Below, one piece after another: positions 6,379 through 6,913 of a DNA stretch of 6,913 nt (position 1 is the first letter of the stretch; each line of letters begins with the position of its first letter). The translations under genes were made by a program, and so were the position numbers. Below the pieces are notes generated by a model. It made no database searches and was not told the origin of the DNA. It saw nothing but the letters and a program-made list of their open reading frames with translations. The DNA is from an uncultured Oscillospiraceae bacterium (lineage in GTDB: Bacteria > Bacillota > Clostridia > UBA1212 > UBA1255): NCBI GenBank assembly GCA_902462635.1, contig CABQCN010000074.1:1-6913 (forward strand). Reading direction: 5' to 3'.

Positions 6379-6388
6379 ATGTTCCGGA

Positions 6389-6901
6389 TTGATCGATACG
6401 TTGCTTGCGGAAGAACGGTTTTCATTCCTTTCAGAAGAAGATAAAAATTTTATTCGTACTTTTACGGATGCGTTGGAGAATGCCGGCTATACCTTCGGCG
6501 GAAAAATCGGTCCCGGTTTTTGCTGGGGCCGTTATATGATTCTTTATACGAAAGCAAATATTAAATCGAAGCAGGTCGCGGCGCGCATTTACATACGGGA
6601 GGACGGAATCGCGCTGCGTCTCTTTTTAAACGACATTACGAAACACACGGATTATATCAAAAATGCGCCTTCCGAAATTCAAAAAGCGTTCCTGGGGGAC
6701 GCCGGGAATTGCGGGCACTGCAAGAATGAAAAAGAGGGCGTCTGCAAATTTCGGAAGTCCTACAAAATCGGCGAAGAAAAGATCGAAAAATGCAATGGAT
6801 GGACCTTCACGTTCGAACATCCGACCCTGGCAAACCTGGAGGATTATTTGCATCTGTTTTATGAATTTTATCCTCCCAGGCAAAAAGTCTCGCTTGAATA
6901 A
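6389..6901 (+). CDS. Uncharacterised protein with four-cysteine cluster, TTG start
   Basis: This is a 170-residue soluble protein that I cannot assign to a named family. The first half (residues 1-100) reads as a mixed alpha/beta domain, with a helical start LLAEERFSFLSEEDKNFIRTF, a GPGFCWGRYMILYTK strand region and ARIYIREDGIALRLFL. A cysteine cluster then follows: Cys108 and Cys111 (NCGHC), Cys119 (GVCKF) and Cys135 (EKCNG), spaced C-x2-C-x7-C-x15-C. This spacing would suit a bound zinc ion, or less likely an iron-sulfur cluster. A further Cys45 stands apart. The C-terminus (TFEHPTLANLEDYLHLFYEFYPP) looks helical. There is no signal peptide or membrane segment. A clear promoter and ribosome binding site support a real gene. 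Initiation at TTG implies modest expression. It ends 12 bases before the window edge. Confidence 0.8.
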   Translation: MIDTLLAEERFSFLSEEDKNFIRTFTDALENAGYTFGGKIGPGFCWGRYMILYTKANIKSKQVAARIYIREDGIALRLFLNDITKHTDYIKNAPSEIQKAFLGDAGNCGHCKNEKEGVCKFRKSYKIGEEKIEKCNGWTFTFEHPTLANLEDYLHLFYEFYPPRQKVSLE

Positions 6902-6913
6902 ACCCCCGCCACC

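Larger units (their letters stand above)
6282..6387. repeat. Perfect 9-bp inverted repeat flanking the last gene's promoter
   Basis: CCGGAACAT at 6282-6290 and its exact reverse complement ATGTTCCGG at 6379-6387 are separated by 88 bases. The left arm is upstream of the -35 region. The right arm lies between the ribosome binding site and the TTG start. The arms could be paired operator half-sites, or form a hairpin on a readthrough transcript. Chance is not excluded. Confidence 0.4.

Overview
The window looks like a chromosomal stretch from an anaerobic, moderate-GC Firmicute, most likely a clostridial lineage. Four things point there: strong AGGAGG-type ribosome binding sites, a HelD-type helicase, DUF2500 and DUF6512 proteins, and an oxygen-sensitive anaerobic sulfatase-maturating enzyme closely resembling the Clostridium perfringens type. 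All seven complete genes and one truncated gene are on the + strand. Genes are tightly packed, and no gap exceeds about 150 bases. No RNA gene, CRISPR array, insertion sequence or prophage signature was seen.

Left part (1-1829): the 3' portion of a HelD-like superfamily 1 helicase runs in from the left edge. It is followed at once by a 75-residue acyl-carrier-protein-like gene whose ribosome binding site overlaps the helicase stop codon, so the two look co-transcribed and translationally linked. The carrier protein aligns to AcpP without gaps through helix II, but has Ala35 where the phosphopantetheine serine should be. It therefore probably cannot carry an acyl group. This is the most unusual observation in the window.

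Middle part (1830-3080): a good TATAAT promoter candidate precedes a small membrane-anchored DUF2500 protein. A class I SAM-dependent methyltransferase follows 23 bases later, probably in the same transcript.

Right-middle part (3081-6242): a Cys-type sulfatase without signal peptide (C55-C-P-S-R) is followed two bases later by its likely maturase. The maturase is a radical SAM/SPASM enzyme retaining all three radical-SAM cysteines, all eight auxiliary-cluster cysteines and the catalytic Asp. Together they form a self-contained cassette in which the maturase oxidises the sulfatase cysteine to formylglycine. A five-helix DUF6512 membrane protein follows.

Right end (6243-6913): a separate promoter and a strong ribosome binding site drive a TTG-initiated protein of unknown function with a four-cysteine cluster. 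A perfect 9-bp inverted repeat flanks that promoter region. The final 12 bases hold nothing recognisable.
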